Part shown: positions 15,460-23,810 of the stretch, piece after piece
How the letters are laid out: the number at the start of each line of letters is the position of its first letter
Position numbering within the stretch: position 1 is the stretch's first letter
Assembly: GCA_900766005.1 (NCBI GenBank)
Contig: CAAFTU010000061.1
Span: forward strand, 1 to 52,093
Source of the DNA: an uncultured Bacteroides sp.
GTDB taxonomy: Bacteria > Bacteroidota > Bacteroidia > Bacteroidales > Bacteroidaceae
Direction: 5' to 3'
DNA: 52,093 nt
Program-made: the position numbers and the translations under genes
The notes under the pieces: generated by a model
The model's input: only the letters and a program-made list of their open reading frames with translations
What the model was told of the DNA's origin: nothing
Databases searched by the model: none

Positions 15460-17655
15460 ATGAGTAAAATTGGAAAAGGAATCATCACGCTGCTGATGGC
15501 ACTACCAATCGGATTCAATGTTATGGCACAAGAAGTGAAAAAGCCTACGCTGGAAGAACTGATTCCGGGAGGTGAAAATTACCTGTATGCTGAGAACCTC
15601 TATGGCGTACAATGGTGGGGAGACGAATGTATCAAACCAGGCATCGACAGTCTTTTTGCCATTCAACCCCAAACGGGTAAGGAAGCCTTGCTCCTCACCC
15701 GTGAGCAAATCAACAAGGTGCTGGCTGAGAAGAATGCCGGAAAATTGTCGCATTTCTACAATGTGCGTTTTCCATGGGCCGACAAACCGTATCTGTTGCT
15801 GTTTGCTGCTGGAAAGCTGACTACATACGACTTTAAGAACAATGAGATTATCAACAGCATCGCTTTGGTGCGCTATGGCACAAACGATGACTTCTGTGCG
15901 GCCAACGGTAAAGTGGCATATACACTGAAGAACAATCTTTATATTGATGATCAGGCCATCACCAACGAACCGGAAGGCATCGTGTGCGGACAGACAGTGC
16001 ACCGCAACGAGTTCGGTATCAGTAAAGGTACATTTTGGAGCCCGAAAGGCAGCCTGCTGGCTTTCTACCGCATGGATGAAAGCATGGTGACACAGTATCC
16101 GCTGGTGGACATCACAGCCCGCATCGGAGAGGTGAACAACATCCGCTATCCGATGGCAGGCATGACCAGCCATCAGGTGAAGGTGGGTATCTATAATCCG
16201 GCTACGAAGGAAACAATCTACCTGAAGGCTGGAGATCCGACCGACCGCTATTTTACGAATATCAGCTGGGCACCGGATGAAAAGAGCTTGTATCTCATTG
16301 AGTTGAACCGCGACCAGAATCATGCCAAACTTTGCCAGTATGATGCTACAACGGGCGAACTGATGCAGACATTGTATGAGGAAACTCATCCGAAATACGT
16401 GGAACCGCAAAATCCCATCGTGTTCTTGCCGTGGGACAGCTCTAAGTTTATCTATCAAAGCCAGCGCGACGGATACAATCATCTGTATCTGTTTGATACC
16501 AAAAAGAACCTATATCCCGAAAAGCAGTCTGCTGCTAACGGGGGCAGCTACCGCGAATCTTGCCAAGTGACGCAGTTGACGAAAGGCAACTGGCTGGTAA
16601 AGGAACTCTTGGGCTTTAACACCAAACGGAAAGAAGTGATTTTCACGGCTATTGAAGGATTGCGCAGCGGTCATTTTGCCGTAAACGTAAACAACGGCAA
16701 GATGAACCAGCCGTTTGAAAGCTGCCAGGAAAGTGATCACAGTGCAACGCTCAGCGCATCGGGCACTTATCTGATTGACCGCTATTCTACCAAAGAGCAG
16801 CCCCGTATCATCAACCTGGTGAATACAAAGAATTTCAAAACGACAGCCAATCTGCTGACTGCTGAAAATCCGTATAAGGGCTATCAGATGCCAAGCATCG
16901 AAACGGGCACTATCAAAGCGGCTGACGGAACTACCGACTTGCACTACCGCCTGATGAAACCGGCCGATTTTGATCCGACAAAGAAGTATCCGGTAGTGGT
17001 TTATGTCTACGGAGGTCCTCATGCTCAATGTGTTACCGGTGGATGGCAAAACGATGCCCGCGGCTGGGATGTATATATGGCCAACAAAGGATACATCATG
17101 TTTACGCTCGACAACCGAGGCAGCAGCAACCGGGGACTGGCTTTTGAAAATGCAACTTTCCGCCGTCTGGGCGTGGAAGAAGGCAAAGACCAGGTGAAAG
17201 GGGTGGAATTCCTGAAAACACTTCCGTATGTGGATGGTGAACGCATCGGTGTGCATGGTTGGAGCTTTGGCGGACACATGACTACAGCCCTCCTGCTTCG
17301 CTACCCCGATCTCTTCAAGGTAGGTGTTGCCGGCGGTCCGGTAATCGACTGGGGCTATTATGAAGTGATGTATGGAGAACGCTACATGGATACACCGCAA
17401 ACCAACCCCGAGGGTTATAAGGAATGCAACCTGAAGAACCTCGCCGGACAGCTGAAAGGTCATCTGCTGATTATTCATGACGACCATGATGACACTTGTG
17501 TGCCGCAACACACCTTGTCGTTCATGAAGGCCTGTGTAGATGCCCGTACGTATCCCGACCTGTTTATCTATCCGTGCCACAAACACAACGTAATAGGTCG
17601 CGACCGAGTTCACCTGCACGAGAAAATTACCCGTTATTTTGAACAAAACCTATAA
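15460..17655 (+). CDS. Prolyl dipeptidyl peptidase IV family serine protease (S9)
   Basis: Exported S9 peptidase that likely removes X-Pro dipeptides from peptides outside the cytoplasm. A signal peptide is visible at the N terminus (GIITLLMALPIGFNVMA, cleavage before QEVKK). Residues about 60-480 form the DPP IV beta-propeller (DPPIV_N); the C-terminal alpha/beta-hydrolase domain has the nucleophile in GWSFGG (Ser about 602), an acidic HDDHDD segment near 673 and the catalytic His in HKHNVIG near 708. The 731-residue length is typical. The gene lies 53 bp after the methyltransferase and 25 bp before purD, possibly in one transcript. Confidence 0.95.
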   Translation: MSKIGKGIITLLMALPIGFNVMAQEVKKPTLEELIPGGENYLYAENLYGVQWWGDECIKPGIDSLFAIQPQTGKEALLLTREQINKVLAEKNAGKLSHFYNVRFPWADKPYLLLFAAGKLTTYDFKNNEIINSIALVRYGTNDDFCAANGKVAYTLKNNLYIDDQAITNEPEGIVCGQTVHRNEFGISKGTFWSPKGSLLAFYRMDESMVTQYPLVDITARIGEVNNIRYPMAGMTSHQVKVGIYNPATKETIYLKAGDPTDRYFTNISWAPDEKSLYLIELNRDQNHAKLCQYDATTGELMQTLYEETHPKYVEPQNPIVFLPWDSSKFIYQSQRDGYNHLYLFDTKKNLYPEKQSAANGGSYRESCQVTQLTKGNWLVKELLGFNTKRKEVIFTAIEGLRSGHFAVNVNNGKMNQPFESCQESDHSATLSASGTYLIDRYSTKEQPRIINLVNTKNFKTTANLLTAENPYKGYQMPSIETGTIKAADGTTDLHYRLMKPADFDPTKKYPVVVYVYGGPHAQCVTGGWQNDARGWDVYMANKGYIMFTLDNRGSSNRGLAFENATFRRLGVEEGKDQVKGVEFLKTLPYVDGERIGVHGWSFGGHMTTALLLRYPDLFKVGVAGGPVIDWGYYEVMYGERYMDTPQTNPEGYKECNLKNLAGQLKGHLLIIHDDHDDTCVPQHTLSFMKACVDARTYPDLFIYPCHKHNVIGRDRVHLHEKITRYFEQNL

Positions 17656-17680
17656 AACATAACCGATACATTTTATAGAT

Positions 17681-18955
17681 ATGAAAATCTTATTGTTAGG
17701 CTCGGGCGGCCGTGAACATGCACTGGCATGGAAAATTGCCCAAAGTCCGAAAGTGGAAAAGCTGTTCATCGCTCCGGGAAATGCCGGTACTACAGCCGTA
17801 GGCGAAAATGTCAACATCAAGGCTACTGATTTTGAAGCTGTCAGCGCTTTTGCCCTGGAAAACCAGATTGAAATGGTGGTTGTAGGACCGGAAGATCCAC
17901 TGGTAAAAGGGATCTACGACTATTTCCAAAACCGTCCGGAACTGAAGCATATCGCTGTTATCGGTCCTTCTGAAGCAGGAGCACAACTGGAAGGAAGCAA
18001 GGAATTTGCCAAAGGATTCATGATGCGTCACGGCATTCCTACTGCCCGCTACAAGAGCATCACTGCCGAGAACCTGGAAGAGGGTCTGGCATTCCTCGAA
18101 TCGCTGGAAGCTCCTTACGTGCTGAAGGCCGACGGTCTGTGTGCCGGTAAAGGGGTGCTCATCCTGCCTACACTCGATGAAGCGAAAAAGGAACTGAAGG
18201 AAATGCTGGGCGGTATGTTCGGATCGGCATCGGCTACTGTGGTCATTGAAGAGTTTCTGAGCGGTATTGAGTGCTCGGTATTTGTGCTGACTGACGGTAG
18301 CAACTATAAGGTTCTGCCTGTAGCTAAGGATTACAAACGTATCGGTGAAGGTGACAAAGGCCTGAATACCGGTGGTATGGGTAGCGTGACACCGGTTCCG
18401 TTTGCCAATGAGGCTTTCATGGAGAAGGTGCGTACCCGCATCATTGAACCAACCATCAACGGATTGAAGGCTGAAAACATCACTTACAAAGGATTTATCT
18501 TCCTCGGACTGATCAACGTGAAGGGAGAGCCGATGGTGATTGAATACAATGTACGCATGGGTGACCCGGAAACGGAAAGCGTGATGCTGCGTATCCAGAG
18601 TGACTTGGTAGAACTGCTTGAAGCTACTGCAGAAGGCAAGCTGAACGAGAAGACGCTGGTGATGGATCCGCGTGCTGCCGGTTGCGTGATTTTGGTAAGT
18701 GGAGGTTATCCGGAAGCTTACGAAAAAGGCTTCGTTATCAGCGGATTGGAACAGGCTGCAGCTACTGACAGCATCATCTTCCATGCCGGTACTGCCGTGA
18801 AAGACGGACAAGTGGTAACAAACGGCGGACGTGTGATTGCTGTATGTTCGTATGGTGCAACGAAAGAAGAAGCACTTGCTCAAAGCTACCGGGTGGCCGA
18901 TATGATTGATTTCGACAAGAAATACTTCCGCCGCGACATCGGATTTGACTTGTAA
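17681..18955 (+). CDS. purD: Phosphoribosylamine-glycine ligase
   Basis: GAR synthetase, second step of de novo purine synthesis: joins phosphoribosylamine and glycine with ATP. The N-terminal LLLGSGGREHALAWK and the signature GMGSVTPVP followed by the RMGDPETE metal-binding motif of ATP-grasp ligases are clear. The 424-residue length is normal and it is monofunctional (no PurM or PurN fused). Two bases separate its stop from the next gene, a membrane protein, indicating co-transcription with unrelated-looking genes. Confidence 0.98.
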   Translation: MKILLLGSGGREHALAWKIAQSPKVEKLFIAPGNAGTTAVGENVNIKATDFEAVSAFALENQIEMVVVGPEDPLVKGIYDYFQNRPELKHIAVIGPSEAGAQLEGSKEFAKGFMMRHGIPTARYKSITAENLEEGLAFLESLEAPYVLKADGLCAGKGVLILPTLDEAKKELKEMLGGMFGSASATVVIEEFLSGIECSVFVLTDGSNYKVLPVAKDYKRIGEGDKGLNTGGMGSVTPVPFANEAFMEKVRTRIIEPTINGLKAENITYKGFIFLGLINVKGEPMVIEYNVRMGDPETESVMLRIQSDLVELLEATAEGKLNEKTLVMDPRAAGCVILVSGGYPEAYEKGFVISGLEQAAATDSIIFHAGTAVKDGQVVTNGGRVIAVCSYGATKEEALAQSYRVADMIDFDKKYFRRDIGFDL

Positions 18956-18957
18956 GA

Positions 18958-19968
18958 ATGAGAAATAGAAGACTACAAAACAAAGTAACGGCAGGACGGT
19001 TCACGCTGCCTGCCGTTATCCTTGTCTGCACCTTGTGCTGGGTGTTGACTTACTTTCTATTTCCCCGTCTCTCCACAACTGTTTCACCTGAGGGTTCCCC
19101 CTCTCTATGGCAGTCGTTCCGCGAAAACTGGATTTCCAACGGAATACAGCAATTCGCCAGTTACCTGATTTATGGCCTTATCGGCTATTTCCTCATCGAA
19201 CTGAACAACCAGTTCAGCATCATCCGTATGAGAGCATCCATGCAGACTGCCCTCTTTTTTCTGCTGGTCACAGTCTGCCCCCAGATGCATTTGCTCCATA
19301 CCGGCGACCTCACCGCCATACCGCTTCTGCTGTCTGTCTATTTCCTGTTTAAAAGCTACCAGCAATCACAGGCCTCGGGACAGCTGTTTCATTCGTTTTT
19401 ATTTCTGGGAGCTGGAAGTATACTCTTCCCGCAACTCACCTTCTTATCAGCACTTTGGCTACTGGAGGCCAGTCAGTTCCGGTCGCTTACGCCACGCAGT
19501 TTCTGCGGTGCCCTGCTGGGCTGGCTACTTCCCTACTGGCTACTGTTCGGACATGCCTTTTTCTATGAGGATATGAACCTGTTTTATCGTCCTTTTACCG
19601 AACTGACCACCTGGAGTCCCCTCTTTCATTGGCAGATACTGCAACCATGGGAAATGGCTACCCTCGGTTATTTACTGCTGCTCTTTCTGATCAGTGCCGT
19701 GCATTGCATTGCAGCAGGATTTGAAGACAAAATACGCACACGGGCCTATCTGCAATTTCTCATAAGTCTGTCGGCATTTCTGTTTCTGCTGATTATGCTG
19801 CAACCGCAGTATGCCAGCAACTTCCTGCCCACGTTGACCGTGAGCTGCAGTTTTTTGATAGGACATTATTTTGTACTGACCAACAGCAAAGGCTCGAACC
19901 TGCTTTTTATAGCCTCACTGGTCGGTCTCACTTTTTTATTTGTATTTAATATATGGACGCTTTTATAG
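18958..19968 (+). CDS. Polytopic membrane protein of unknown function
   Basis: A 336-residue, very hydrophobic protein with roughly eight to ten membrane segments (for example VILVCTLCWVLTYFLF near residue 20, LIYGLIGYFLI near 70, LGYLLLLFLISAVHCIA near 236). I recognise no catalytic motif. It starts 2 bp after purD and its last 16 bases overlap the next gene, so it is translated within this operon. Aromatic residues and Leu dominate. Similar hypothetical proteins occur next to purD-type genes in related Bacteroidales to my recollection, but no function follows from that. Confidence 0.75.
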   Translation: MRNRRLQNKVTAGRFTLPAVILVCTLCWVLTYFLFPRLSTTVSPEGSPSLWQSFRENWISNGIQQFASYLIYGLIGYFLIELNNQFSIIRMRASMQTALFFLLVTVCPQMHLLHTGDLTAIPLLLSVYFLFKSYQQSQASGQLFHSFLFLGAGSILFPQLTFLSALWLLEASQFRSLTPRSFCGALLGWLLPYWLLFGHAFFYEDMNLFYRPFTELTTWSPLFHWQILQPWEMATLGYLLLLFLISAVHCIAAGFEDKIRTRAYLQFLISLSAFLFLLIMLQPQYASNFLPTLTVSCSFLIGHYFVLTNSKGSNLLFIASLVGLTFLFVFNIWTLL

Positions 19969-20432
19969 ACTCACTTGTTCAACTCCTGATTGACTGGGGC
20001 ATTCCCGGGCTGTTTATCTCTGCCATGCTGGCCGGCAGTGTGCTGCCTTTCAGTTCCGAACTGGTACTGATCGGACTCATCCAGTTGGGTCTGCCCCCAC
20101 TGGCCTGTCTGATTTCAGCCACTCTCGGCAATACAGCCGGCAGCATGACGTGCTATTACATGGGACGGCTCGGAAAAATAAGCTGGATAGAAAAATATTT
20201 TAAAGTCAAACAGGAGAAAATAGATAAGATGGTGCTTTTCCTGCAAGGGAAAGGGGCCATGATGGCGTTTTTTGCTTTTCTTCCGGCATTGGGCGAAGTG
20301 ATATCCATGGCTTTGGGTTTTATGCGAAGCAATGTATGGATTACGGCTGTGTCGATGCTGGTGGGCAAGCTGATACGCTATATCCTGATTATGTATGTAT
20401 TTGAAAGTGCCTGCAAGGTGGTAGCCGGATAA
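19953..20432 (+). CDS. YqaA/DedA-like (VTT-domain) small membrane protein
   Basis: A 159-residue inner-membrane protein of the SNARE-associated/VTT group related to DedA and YqaA. Visible features are the re-entrant region SAMLAGSVLPFSSELVLIG (about 23-41), LGNTAGSMTCYYMGRLGK in the middle with a small glycine-rich turn, a cytoplasmic helix with KYFKVKQEKIDKM, and a C-terminal membrane segment with GKLIRYILIMYVF. DedA relatives move lipid carriers or support proton-dependent drug tolerance; the substrate here is unknown. It overlaps the upstream membrane protein and lies 49 bp before mnmD. Confidence 0.85.
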   Translation: MDAFIDSLVQLLIDWGIPGLFISAMLAGSVLPFSSELVLIGLIQLGLPPLACLISATLGNTAGSMTCYYMGRLGKISWIEKYFKVKQEKIDKMVLFLQGKGAMMAFFAFLPALGEVISMALGFMRSNVWITAVSMLVGKLIRYILIMYVFESACKVVAG

Positions 20433-20481
20433 CGGATATAAACGGATGAAAAACAGGCACAATAGGTAAAAAGGTAAGGTA

Positions 20482-21183
20482 ATGGAAAGAATTATAGAAA
20501 AAACGGAAGACGGAAGTGCTACGCTGTACGTACCGGAACTGGATGAACATTATCACTCTACGAAAGGAGCACACACCGAATCGCAGCACATTTTCATTGA
20601 TATGGGACTGAAAGCTTCGGCTGCCTCTTCCCCACAGATTCTCGAGGTGGGCTTCGGCACCGGGCTGAATGCCTGGCTGACACTTTTGGAAGCTGAACGG
20701 AGCGGCCGGGAGGTATGCTATACGGGGCTCGAACTGTATCCGCTGGAATGGTCGGTAGTGGAACAATTGAATTATCTTTCTGAAAGCGAACAGATTATCA
20801 TCAACAGTGAGACTCTATCGGCCATTGAGTTGTTCAAACAACTGCACACGGTACCGTGGAACGAGGCTGTGCGCATCACTCCGCACTTTACCCTTAAGAA
20901 AGTGCAAACAGACTTCCGAAGCTGGTGCACTGCTGAAGAAAGAGAAGCAAACACCTTTTCGGTGGTTTATTTTGATGCCTTTGCCCCCGAAAAACAACCG
21001 GAAATGTGGTCGCAGAACTTATTTGATGCTCTCTACAGGCTGCTTTCTCCGGAAGGCAAACTGACTACCTACTGCGCCAAAGGCGTGGTGCGCCGCATGT
21101 TACAGGCTGCAGGATTCGTCGTAGAACGCCTGCAAGGGCCCCCGGGCGGCAAAAGGGAAATACTACGTGCCAACAAACCATAA
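20482..21183 (+). CDS. mnmD: tRNA 5-methylaminomethyl-2-thiouridine methyltransferase MnmD
   Basis: Completes wobble-uridine modification by methylating nm5(s2)U34 to mnm5(s2)U34 with S-adenosylmethionine. The methyltransferase motif I is EVGFGTGLNAWLTL (about 55-68), the active-site region reads VVYFDAFAPEKQPEMWS, and the C terminus ends PPGGKREILRA, all characteristic of the MnmC N-terminal half. In E. coli this is fused to the FAD domain MnmC(o); here it stands alone at 233 residues, as in most Bacteroidetes. Together with mnmG at 2379 it shows the pathway is present. Confidence 0.93.
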   Translation: MERIIEKTEDGSATLYVPELDEHYHSTKGAHTESQHIFIDMGLKASAASSPQILEVGFGTGLNAWLTLLEAERSGREVCYTGLELYPLEWSVVEQLNYLSESEQIIINSETLSAIELFKQLHTVPWNEAVRITPHFTLKKVQTDFRSWCTAEEREANTFSVVYFDAFAPEKQPEMWSQNLFDALYRLLSPEGKLTTYCAKGVVRRMLQAAGFVVERLQGPPGGKREILRANKP

Positions 21184-21246
21184 GCATAGAAAAACAAAGA
21201 CTACAGAGTAAAAAGTAAACAAGATAACAACTATTTTTTAAAGACC

Positions 21247-22167
21247 ATGAAATTGCAAATGAAATCCATAATGATGCTCTTCACAGGCTACAGCCTTCTT
21301 TTGGCTGCCTGCACAGGAAATGCAACGAGCAACAAAGTAGAAAAACAGGAAAAGCCCATTATCACCGTCACCATCGAACCGCAACGATATTTCACCGAAG
21401 CCATTGCCGGTGACAAATTTGAAGTGGTAAGCATGGTACCCAAAGGAGTCAGTCCGGAAACTTACGACCCAGTGCCCCAGCAACTGGTTTCGCTACGAAA
21501 CAGTGAGGCCTACCTCCGCATCGGACACATCGGGTTTGAACGGGTATGGATGGATAAGCTTATGGACAACACTCCTCATATCCAGGTGTTTGACACATCG
21601 AAAGGGGTCGATTTCATCTTCGATGATCATCACCATTGCCACCACGAAGGCAAAAGCCATGGAGAACCGATGCACGGGATAGAGCCCCATATCTGGAGTT
21701 CCACCACCAATGCACTCATCATTGCCGGCAATACATTCAAAGCATTGAGCCAGCTGGATAAAGAAAATACCAATTACTATATGGCACGGTATGACTCGCT
21801 TTGCCACCGCATCATGCAGGTAGACAGCTTGATTCACAAACAGCTTTCTGCCCCCACGGCAGCCAAGACATTCATGATTTACCATCCGGCGCTGTCGTAT
21901 TTTGCACGTGATTACGGACTGCAGCAGATTCCGATCGAAGAAGGGGGCAAAGAGCCTTCTCCAGCCCATCTGAAAGCCTTGATCGACCTCTGCAAGGCAT
22001 CCGATGTACGCGTGATTTTCGTGCAGCCGGAGTTCGACCAGCGCAATGCTGAGACCATCATGAAACAGACGGGAACACGAATTGTGTCCATCAATCCGCT
22101 GAACTACGCATGGGAAGAAGAGATGCTGAATATCACCCAAGCGCTGACCACAACGGAACAGCCGTAA
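21247..22167 (+). CDS. znuA: Zinc-type ABC transporter substrate-binding lipoprotein (ZnuA-like)
   Basis: Extracytoplasmic metal-binding component of a cluster A-I (cluster 9) ABC importer. A lipoprotein signal with LLLAAC places the lipid-anchored Cys at residue 22. A His-rich loop (DDHHHCHHEGKSHGEPMH) precedes the conserved HIW metal-ligand region, as in zinc-specific ZnuA proteins, and a later YHPALSYFARDYGL segment supplies a further ligand. Length 306 is normal. The ATPase follows after 53 bp, but no permease does. Zinc is favoured over manganese because of the His-rich loop; that is inference from the family. Confidence 0.9.
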   Translation: MKLQMKSIMMLFTGYSLLLAACTGNATSNKVEKQEKPIITVTIEPQRYFTEAIAGDKFEVVSMVPKGVSPETYDPVPQQLVSLRNSEAYLRIGHIGFERVWMDKLMDNTPHIQVFDTSKGVDFIFDDHHHCHHEGKSHGEPMHGIEPHIWSSTTNALIIAGNTFKALSQLDKENTNYYMARYDSLCHRIMQVDSLIHKQLSAPTAAKTFMIYHPALSYFARDYGLQQIPIEEGGKEPSPAHLKALIDLCKASDVRVIFVQPEFDQRNAETIMKQTGTRIVSINPLNYAWEEEMLNITQALTTTEQP

Positions 22168-22220
22168 TGGCCTGTGTAGATGAGAACAGAATATTGGTAT
22201 AAAATTACAAGGAAAGAAAC

Positions 22221-22967
22221 ATGACTCCAAACCCGATTATCGAAATAAAGAATCTGTCGGCCGGCTACGACGGACGCAACGTACTGCATGACATCAATCT
22301 GACAGTCTACGAACATGATTTCTTAGGCATCATCGGCCCCAACGGAGGCGGTAAAACCACGCTTATCAAGTGTATTTTAGGCCTCCTTAAGCCTACGGGA
22401 GGTGAAATCTGCTTTCACTGTCCACCGCCATTGGGCTATCTGCCTCAATACAGCACCATCGACCGCAAATTTCCCATTTCGGTAGAAGAGGTTATCCTGT
22501 CGGGACTCAGTATTCAAAAGTCACTTTCGTCGCGTTTTACAACCGAACAACGCGAAAAAGGAAAGGAGGTCATAGCCCGTATGGGACTGGAAGGACTGGA
22601 ACAGAGAGCCATCGGACAGCTGAGCGGCGGACAGCTGCAGCGGGCCTTTCTCGGACGTGCCATCATCTCCGACCCGTCTGTGCTCATCCTCGATGAACCG
22701 AGTACCTACATTGACAAGCGGTTTGAAGCACGGCTTTATGAATTGCTAGCCGAAATCAACAAAGACTGCGCCATTATTTTGGTCAGCCACGATATCGGTA
22801 CCGTGCTTCAACAGGTCAAATCCATTGCCTGCGTGAACGAAACACTGGATTATCACCCCGACACGGGCATCACTACCGAATGGCTGGAGAGAAATTTCAA
22901 CTGCCCTATCGAACTGCTGGGACACGGCACACTGCCCCACCGCATCTTGGGTAAACACACACATTAA
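22221..22967 (+). CDS. znuC: Metal ABC transporter ATP-binding protein (ZnuC-like)
   Basis: Cytoplasmic ATPase of the same metal importer. Walker A GPNGGGKTT is at 39-47, the Q-loop appears in LGYLPQYSTID, the ABC signature LSGGQLQRA around 134-142, Walker B VLILDEPST around 154-162 and the switch His in LVSHDIG. The C terminus (ELLGHGTLPHRILG) has a His-containing extension. All ATPase motifs are intact. The membrane partner ZnuB is missing here, since the next gene is convergent, so it must be encoded elsewhere. Confidence 0.92.
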   Translation: MTPNPIIEIKNLSAGYDGRNVLHDINLTVYEHDFLGIIGPNGGGKTTLIKCILGLLKPTGGEICFHCPPPLGYLPQYSTIDRKFPISVEEVILSGLSIQKSLSSRFTTEQREKGKEVIARMGLEGLEQRAIGQLSGGQLQRAFLGRAIISDPSVLILDEPSTYIDKRFEARLYELLAEINKDCAIILVSHDIGTVLQQVKSIACVNETLDYHPDTGITTEWLERNFNCPIELLGHGTLPHRILGKHTH

Positions 22968-23056
22968 AGAAATAAGCGCTTTAAATGCGTTTTTAAGAAA
23001 GAAAAGTATTCGTACCACGCGAATAGGAAGAAAAGCCGAGAAACAGGCTTAAAACA

Positions 23057-23137
23057 ACATCCACGTTCCTGTCAACAATCATCAGGCTGCACCAATGATA
23101 CAGATGAAGAATTTCTTGTTGACGTGAACGTGGATGT
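23057..23137. terminator. Long inverted repeat between convergent genes
   Basis: Two 21-base arms (23057-23077 and 23117-23137) are complementary with two mismatches, around a 39-base spacer that itself carries ATCAT and ATGAT. It lies 90 bp past znuC and 52 bp past the deacetylase gene on the other strand. There is no T-run, so it may be a factor-dependent or bidirectional terminator, or a processed RNA structure. Confidence 0.5.
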
Positions 23138-23145
23138 ATGCTAAA

Positions 23146-23184
23146 TTATCCATGATTATCCACAAGCAGGCTGCCTGTGGATAA
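23146..23184. other. Inverted pair of perfect DnaA boxes plus a third near match
   Basis: TTATCCACA at 23156-23164 and its complement TGTGGATAA at 23176-23184 are both exact DnaA-box matches, arranged as arms of a 13-bp imperfect hairpin; TTATCCATG at 23146-23154 is a one-base variant in direct orientation. The element sits immediately downstream of the deacetylase stop codon. It could bind DnaA, or the resemblance may come from a terminator palindrome. Confidence 0.45.
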
Positions 23185-23188
23185 AAGG

Positions 23189-23803
23189 CTACAACACTTT
23201 AAACTCATACCCCTCAGCCTGTAAATACTCAATGGCACGAGGCAGGGCATATTGCAGATTCCCATTGTTCCATGACTTCAGAGAATCATGGAAAGTAATG
23301 ATGGAACCGTTGCGCACATAGCGCTTCACATTGTTCAGCACCTGTTCGGGACGCATCCGCTTACTGTAGTCGCGTGTCACGAGATCCCACATGATAATGC
23401 GGTAATGATGACGCAACGTGTAATACTGCCGGAATCCCATGTGCCCGTGAGGCGGCCGGAACAAATCGGAATGAATATACGCATCCACTTTCTGAGCATT
23501 AGCCAGATAATCGGGATTGGAATACTCAAATCCACGGATATGATTGAACGTATGGTTTCCTAAACGATGCCCACGTTCCACCACCATTTGAAACTCCTCC
23601 GGATGCTTCCGGATATTGTCTCCTACCATAAAGAAGGTAGCCTTGACAGCATACTTATCCAAAAGATTGAGCACCCAAGGCGTAACTTCGGGGATAGGCC
23701 CGTCGTCGAAGGTCAGATATACGGCCTTCTCATTCGGGTCCATCCGGAAAATAGCCTGCGGATACAACGCCCGTAAAAACCAGGGCGGCTGTTCTATAAA
23801 CAT
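23189..23803 (-). CDS. Polysaccharide deacetylase (NodB homology, CE4)
   Basis: Metal-dependent deacetylase of N- or O-acetylated sugars. The NodB motifs are present: TFDDGP at 31-36 (catalytic base and metal Asp), HTFNH at 84-88 (metal histidines), RPPHG at 116-120 and a C-terminal ITFHDS. At 204 residues it is essentially a bare catalytic domain without an obvious signal peptide, although a hydrophobic N-terminal stretch (PPWFLRALYP) could anchor it. It begins 7 bp after the DUF2723 gene ends, so the two are co-transcribed, pointing to a joint role on a surface glycan; the substrate is unknown. Confidence 0.92.
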   Translation of the reverse strand: MFIEQPPWFLRALYPQAIFRMDPNEKAVYLTFDDGPIPEVTPWVLNLLDKYAVKATFFMVGDNIRKHPEEFQMVVERGHRLGNHTFNHIRGFEYSNPDYLANAQKVDAYIHSDLFRPPHGHMGFRQYYTLRHHYRIIMWDLVTRDYSKRMRPEQVLNNVKRYVRNGSIITFHDSLKSWNNGNLQYALPRAIEYLQAEGYEFKVL

Positions 23804-23810
23804 GGTCGTC

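Noticed and set aside
16510..17646. 378-codon minus-strand open frame
   Set aside because: Antisense to the catalytic part of the DPP IV-type peptidase; no recognisable domain or start signal.
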